Shown here in pieces: positions 60,737 to 64,000 of a stretch of DNA of 64,000 nucleotides (within the stretch, counting starts at the first letter, position 1; every line of letters begins with the position of its first letter). The notes below the pieces were generated by a model, which saw only the letters and a program-made list of their open reading frames with translations, did no database searches and had not been told where the DNA came from. The translations under genes and the position numbers were made by a program. This stretch comes from Neobacillus cucumis (GTDB lineage Bacteria > Bacillota > Bacilli > Bacillales_B > DSM-18226), in assembly GCF_016107705.1 (NCBI RefSeq), contig NZ_JAEHGC010000003.1, positions 124,001-188,000 of the forward strand. The letters run 5' to 3'.

Positions 60737-60988
60737 AGGTGTATTCAATAAAGACTGCAACTCCCAATAAATAATTAAAAATAAGTGGTAAATTAAAAGG
60801 GTAGGTCAATAAGCATAAGTTTGCATAGGTAGAGGGGGAAGTAAAGACTTTTGAATATTTCGGGAAATTAATAAAGCTATTGAAGAGGATAGAACGAGAT
60901 CAGGAAATAGCTGTACAAGGAAAAGGAAAGGTTAAATCGCTTATCAAAATCGGGAAAAATGCTTTATAAATATAGAAAAGAAAAAACT

Positions 60989-61029
60989 GCCACACACTTA
61001 GCCATATTAGAAAGGTGTGTGGCAATTCT
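60989..61029. terminator. Hairpin before repeat copy 2
   Basis: GCCACACAC (60989-60997) pairs with GTGTGTGGC (61015-61023) and is followed by AATTCTTTT. A terminator-like relic. Confidence 0.5.
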
Positions 61030-61046
61030 TTTGGATGTTAGCTCCC

Positions 61047-61179
61047 TGTTGATTGGAGTGGAAGGTGCGAAGACTCCTGCGGGAGTACGGGGCAGGGGGG
61101 GACCCCGCAGGCGCCAAAGCGCCGAGGAGGCTCCCCGGCACGCCCTCGAACCGCACGCACCTGGAGCGGAAATCAACAG
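61047..61179. repeat. Dispersed GC-rich repeat, copy 2
   Basis: 133 bp closed by CTGTTGATT and AATCAACAG. Same layout as copy 1 (GGAAGGTGCG.. , CTCCTGCGGG / CCCGCAGG, GAGGAGGCTC, CTGGAGCGGAAATCAAC). The pair next to the shared TTGATT/AATCAA stem is G-C in copy 1 and T-A in copy 2, a compensating change that favours a folded RNA or DNA hairpin. Many internal bases have drifted. Confidence 0.95.
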
Positions 61180-61241
61180 GCCCAATAGCATGTGCAATCT
61201 TTTAATAAAAAGCGGTATTTTAGATTTAGAAAGAAAGGACT

Positions 61242-61625
61242 TTATTTTTTTAAGGAAATGACTGCCATTGTGCATCTGGAAACGCAGATAAGCCGATCCT
61301 TTTCATCGCTTATTTTTATATCCCATACCATTGTTGTTTTTCCTTGGTGTAGAACGGTTGCGACTGCTGTCACAAAACCTTCTTTAGCGGATCGTACATG
61401 GTTTGCATTTATTTCTAGACCTACAACCCCTTGGGTTTCTTTGTCCACCAATTCATAAGCACCTAAACTGGCAACTGTTTCTGCTAGCGCCACAGACGCC
61501 CCTCCATGCAGTAAACCAACGGGCTGCTTCGTACGCTCATCAACCGGCATCGTTGCAATTACTTTCCCTGGCTCTATATGAGTTATTTCAATCCCTAATG
61601 CTTCTAATAATGTGTTTTTAACCAT
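61242..61625 (-). CDS. yuxO: PaaI-type hot-dog thioesterase (YuxO-like)
   Basis: 127 residues. Hot-dog fold with the PaaI signature LLHGGASVALAETVAS (residues about 38-53) and the closing GLEINANHVRSAKEG segment. B. subtilis YuxO is a member of this family, acting on acyl-CoA such as the DHNA-CoA step of menaquinone synthesis. Not part of the aromatic cluster 25 kb away. No good terminator is seen before the repeat region. Confidence 0.82.
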   Translation of the reverse strand: MVKNTLLEALGIEITHIEPGKVIATMPVDERTKQPVGLLHGGASVALAETVASLGAYELVDKETQGVVGLEINANHVRSAKEGFVTAVATVLHQGKTTMVWDIKISDEKDRLICVSRCTMAVISLKK

Positions 61626-61703
61626 ATTTACCTCTCCTCTAGAGATTATTTTATGTAATATTTTATTTCTAATTTTTTACAAAACCACTCTTCTAAAAAG
61701 TGT

Positions 61704-61730
61704 AAAAACAGCCCTTGGAGCTGTTTTTAC
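61704..61730 (-). terminator. Terminator of the glycine-rich protein gene
   Basis: AAAAACAGC and GCTGTTTTT flank seven bases; a T-rich tail follows on the minus strand. Confidence 0.85.
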
Positions 61731-61735
61731 TCTGT

Positions 61736-61972
61736 TTAATAATATCCTGGGTAACCCATGCCCGGATAACCAAATCCCGGGTAACCCATGCCTGGATAAC
61801 CAAATCCTGGATAACCCCAAGGCGGGCGGCTTCCTAATGCTGCTCCTGCAAACCCGCCTAATCCTCCACCTAATAATCCTCCTAAAAAGCCAAGTCCTCC
61901 TATCGCCAACGGCCAGCCCCACCCGATAAATCTTTGATCTTGAACGGGATAGGGATATCGATAAGGGTACAT
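61736..61972 (-). CDS. Gly/Tyr/Pro-rich small repeat protein
   Basis: 78 residues. A tyrosine/proline start (YPYRYPYPV), a glycine-rich hydrophobic middle (GGLGFLGGLLGGGLGG) and a C-terminal repeat of YPGFGYPGM units ending in GYPGYY. This composition is typical of spore-coat or surface-type proteins of Bacillus, but no specific family is assigned. The ATG 61972 has GGAGG nine bases upstream. Own terminator. Confidence 0.75.
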   Translation of the reverse strand: MYPYRYPYPVQDQRFIGWGWPLAIGGLGFLGGLLGGGLGGFAGAALGSRPPWGYPGFGYPGMGYPGFGYPGMGYPGYY

Positions 61973-62083
61973 GCCATCATACCTCCCTTTCGTATATACT
62001 TGCCTACACTATTTCATATGCGAACAGATAGGTTTTTGAGTGGGCAAATACATAAAAAACCTAAGATAGTTCGGAGGATGAAG

Positions 62084-63592
62084 TTATTTTTCAATTGGCT
62101 CAAAACGCTCAACAAATAGAGCGAGTGTCCGGGTCATGACACCCGTTGCACCTGCAGGTCCAAGGTCATATTCCCTTGAGGTAGTTGCGGTTCCTGCAAT
62201 ATCTAAATGTACCCATGGTGTTTCTTCCGCAAATTCTCCGATAAACGCACCTGCTACAAGGGCATGACCTTCACTTCCAGGTGAATTATTTAAATCCGCC
62301 AGTTTACTGTTTCGTACTCTTTCTTTTTCGGTATCAAACAGCGGCAATTGCCAAATCCGTTCTCCGGCTTCCTTTGATGCCTCTAAAACCTGTTCGTATA
62401 GAGAATCATGATTGGTCATGGCACCTGTGGTGTGAAGACCAAGTGCAGTAATCACACCCCCTGTCAAGGTTGCAACATCGACGAGGTATTCAGCACCGTG
62501 TTGTTTTGCATATGTAACAGCATCTGCTAGGACTAAACGACCTTCAGCGTCCGTATTTAGTACCTCTATCGTCTTACCGCTCATCGAAGTAATCACATCA
62601 TCAGGCTTAAAGGCCGATCCGCTAATCATGTTGTCAGTAGACGGAATAACAGCGACAACATTTTGTTCAGGTTGTATTTCCCCAATAATCTCCATTGCCC
62701 CTAACACAGCTGCCGCACCGCCCATGTCTGATTTCATGCCAACAATCCCTGTTTTTGTTTTAATGGAATATCCTCCGGTATCAAAGGTAATCCCTTTGCC
62801 GACAAGACCAATAACATCCTTCCAGTTATCCTTCCCTTGATATTTAAGAACAATCATTTTTGGCGGCTCTGTTGACCCCTGATTTACTGCTAAAAACGCA
62901 CCCATCCCCAGCTTTTCAATTTCCGCCTTTTCTAAGACTTCCACTTCAAAGTCATACTTAGCGGCAAGTTTCTTTGCATAATCGGCCATATCGGATGCTG
63001 TCAGCAAATTTCCTGGTGTGTTCACAAGTGTACGGGCTGAATTAGTTCCTTTTCCAAACGCATACCCTACTGTTAACGATGCTTTTAGTTCTTCAAAATC
63101 ATTGGAGCCACAATAGATTGTTAGATTTTCCAGACTCTTCTCCGGTTCATTTGACTTCTGTTTGTAGCCTTTAAACTCATACGTCGCTAGTGCCAATGCT
63201 TCACCAGCTGCATGAGCTGCATCCAGTGCTGTCAACCCCTCCGTTGTAAACGTTTCCATAACAATAGCTAATTCTTCCTGTTTTTGAGCTTTTATCATCT
63301 TAAAAAGTTTCCCGAACACATCACGTGCATTCTCAAATGATAGTTCTTTTTCTTTACCCAGGCCAACAAACCAAATACGCTTTACACCCATTTTTCCAAG
63401 AGTATGTATTTTATTAATACTTTTAAACTTAGCAGTAATATCTCCAGACTTTACAAGCTCTTTAAGCTGTCCATCGAATAATTCATCAAGCCTGGCCAGT
63501 AAACCCGTAAATTTTTCCGGCCGGTCAAAAAGACCGACAACCAAACCTTCATGTTCATTTGATCCATTAAATTCTGTTTTAATTTCAAACAT
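62084..63592 (-). CDS. pepA: Leucyl aminopeptidase (YuiE/PepA)
   Basis: Cytosolic M17 zinc aminopeptidase. 502 residues from ATG 63592 behind GGGGG; a longer frame to 63664 is upstream junk. N-terminal regulatory domain and C-terminal catalytic domain with [19 protein letters not shown] (metal Lys/Asp), [10 protein letters not shown] and [14 protein letters not shown], the M17 signature. B. subtilis YuiE has this size. It is followed by a 3D-domain gene as in B. subtilis. Confidence 0.95.
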   Translation of the reverse strand: MFEIKTEFNGSNEHEGLVVGLFDRPEKFTGLLARLDELFDGQLKELVKSGDITAKFKSINKIHTLGKMGVKRIWFVGLGKEKELSFENARDVFGKLFKMIKAQKQEELAIVMETFTTEGLTALDAAHAAGEALALATYEFKGYKQKSNEPEKSLENLTIYCGSNDFEELKASLTVGYAFGKGTNSARTLVNTPGNLLTASDMADYAKKLAAKYDFEVEVLEKAEIEKLGMGAFLAVNQGSTEPPKMIVLKYQGKDNWKDVIGLVGKGITFDTGGYSIKTKTGIVGMKSDMGGAAAVLGAMEIIGEIQPEQNVVAVIPSTDNMISGSAFKPDDVITSMSGKTIEVLNTDAEGRLVLADAVTYAKQHGAEYLVDVATLTGGVITALGLHTTGAMTNHDSLYEQVLEASKEAGERIWQLPLFDTEKERVRNSKLADLNNSPGSEGHALVAGAFIGEFAEETPWVHLDIAGTATTSREYDLGPAGATGVMTRTLALFVERFEPIEK

Positions 63593-63707
63593 GACTTTTC
63601 CCCCTAGTATCTTTATAAGTTTATTATAACGAAAAAGAAAAATTCTTTCGAGAATCGGAAACAATTAGAAAAGCAGAAGCGGCTTGACCTGAAGCTGGAC
63701 AATAGAA

Positions 63708-63735
63708 AAAAACAGGCGGTTGCCTGCTTTTATCT
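63708..63735 (-). terminator. Terminator of the 3D-domain gene
   Basis: CAGGC/GCCTG hairpin overlapping the stop, then TTTTTTT on the minus strand. Confidence 0.7.
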
Positions 63736-64000
63736 TTTCTCAGAATGAATATATTGCTGCCTGAATACTTGCATCGACTTTTTTTCATTTAATGTTGTTA
63801 ATTCTTTTTCCGAAAGACTTCCATTTCCTTTTTGAACAACATAAATATCCAATTTCTTTTTGCCCCATTGGTTATAAACATCTTTAACCGTGTTAAAATA
63901 CAAGTCCAACTCATTTCCCTTTATTGCCCCGCCTTTATCAGCTACTACGCCATAGCCATAGCCGGGGATAAATAAAATAGTCCCTACTGGAAAAACATTT
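63730..64000 (-). CDS. yuiC: 3D-domain cell-wall enzyme (YuiC-like), 5' end outside window
   Basis: C-terminal 89 residues only. The 3D (three-aspartate) domain is visible: [34 protein letters not shown], with the catalytic Asp residues. YuiC of B. subtilis is a MltA-like lytic transglycosylase with the same ending. The frame is open to the window edge, so the start and the signal/anchor part lie beyond 64000. Gene order pepA-yuiC agrees. Confidence 0.75.
   Translation of the reverse strand, partial: NVFPVGTILFIPGYGYGVVADKGGAIKGNELDLYFNTVKDVYNQWGKKKLDIYVVQKGNGSLSEKELTTLNEKKSMQVFRQQYIHSEKR

Larger units (their letters stand above)
60433..61241. other. Gene-poor region with repeats and possible coding relics
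   Basis: 809 bp between kapD and the PaaI-type thioesterase. It holds a repeat scar (60715), a full repeat copy (61047) and two hairpins. A minus-strand terminator-like hairpin (60584-60606) has no gene upstream; two short open stretches (minus around 60568-60670, plus 60829-60969) look like coding sequence but lack any start codon. It reads as a decayed locus. Confidence 0.5.

Noticed and set aside
60829..60969. Plus-strand open stretch ending in VQGKGKVKSLIKIGKNAL
   Set aside because: It looks protein-like but has no ATG, GTG or TTG with a ribosome site, so it is not called a gene.
60959..61275. Opposing frames of about 100 codons across repeat copy 2
   Set aside because: They run through the structured repeat, are mirror shadows of each other and have no ribosome sites.
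61242..61625. Assigning the PaaI-type thioesterase to the aromatic cluster
   Set aside because: It lies more than 20 kb away in a conserved core-gene setting and resembles YuxO.
1..64000. CRISPR arrays, tRNA and rRNA genes, complete insertion sequences
   Set aside because: No repeat-spacer pattern, cloverleaf, rRNA stretch or transposase frame was found; the 52-bp array has no variable spacers.

Overview
The window looks like a chromosomal segment of a low-GC, endospore-forming member of the Bacillaceae, Neobacillus/Mesobacillus-like rather than B. subtilis itself. Evidence: AGGAGG-type ribosome binding sites, frequent TTG and GTG starts, an S-box riboswitch, and orthologues of SinR, KapB, KapD, a Spo0E-type phosphatase, YteA, YugO/YugN/YugI/YugE/YuzA and YuiE/YuiC. 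The right half keeps a gene order known from B. subtilis (yugO-yugN-pgi-yugJ-yuzA-yugI ... kapB-kapD ... yuxO ... pepA/yuiE-yuiC).

Layout. 1-3.5 kb: galU, a Wzz/tyrosine-kinase pair for exopolysaccharide, and a divergent sinR; the intergenic DNA holds several 16-bp GTTCT...GAAC palindromes that look like SinR operators. 3.6-11.5 kb: promoter, SAM-I riboswitch, terminator, then an overlapping four-gene methionine operon (metI-metC-yitJ-metH). 11.5-12.5 kb: an array of about 16 tandem 52-bp hairpin-forming repeats. 12.5-24.6 kb: two MarR/MFS efflux pairs with perfect palindromic operators, a one-domain flavoprotein plus a VOC protein behind a PerR-box-like site, an HhH/nuclease-like orphan protein, pirin, a NERD protein bracketed by 21-bp repeats, two small hypotheticals and a DhaS-type aldehyde dehydrogenase. 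24.7-31.1 kb: subtilisin-like protease, a methyltransferase with a stop at codon 4, CorA preceded by a 42-codon gene, a CDF transporter and small proteins.

31.1-40.9 kb is the most distinctive accessory block: an aromatic acyl-CoA cluster. It has a benzoate-CoA-ligase-type enzyme, a PaaA/PaaB/PaaC multicomponent monooxygenase, a PaaD split into two genes, two enoyl-CoA hydratases about 90% identical, a 4-hydroxybenzoyl-CoA-type thioesterase, a PaaX repressor and two MBL hydrolases. No PaaK, PaaE, PaaZ, BoxB or BoxC is visible, so it may be a variant aerobic CoA-thioester pathway for an aromatic acid other than phenylacetate. 40.9-46.3 kb: adenine-deaminase-like amidohydrolase, LysE exporter, YkoT/YkoS envelope pair.

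46.4-64 kb: core genes for sporulation and biofilm signalling (Spo0E-like, YugO K+ channel, KapB, KapD), central metabolism (pgi, yugJ, rocD, gndA), alanyl-tRNA editing, an exported Cu/Zn SOD and a cyclophilin lipoprotein, and a leucyl aminopeptidase. Two copies of a ~132-bp GC-rich dispersed repeat flank kapD on both sides (59.6 and 61.1 kb), and a 22-bp core-deleted scar of the same repeat lies between them. Many transcription units end in clear hairpin plus T-run terminators, several overlapping stop codons. No tRNA, rRNA, CRISPR array or intact insertion sequence was found.
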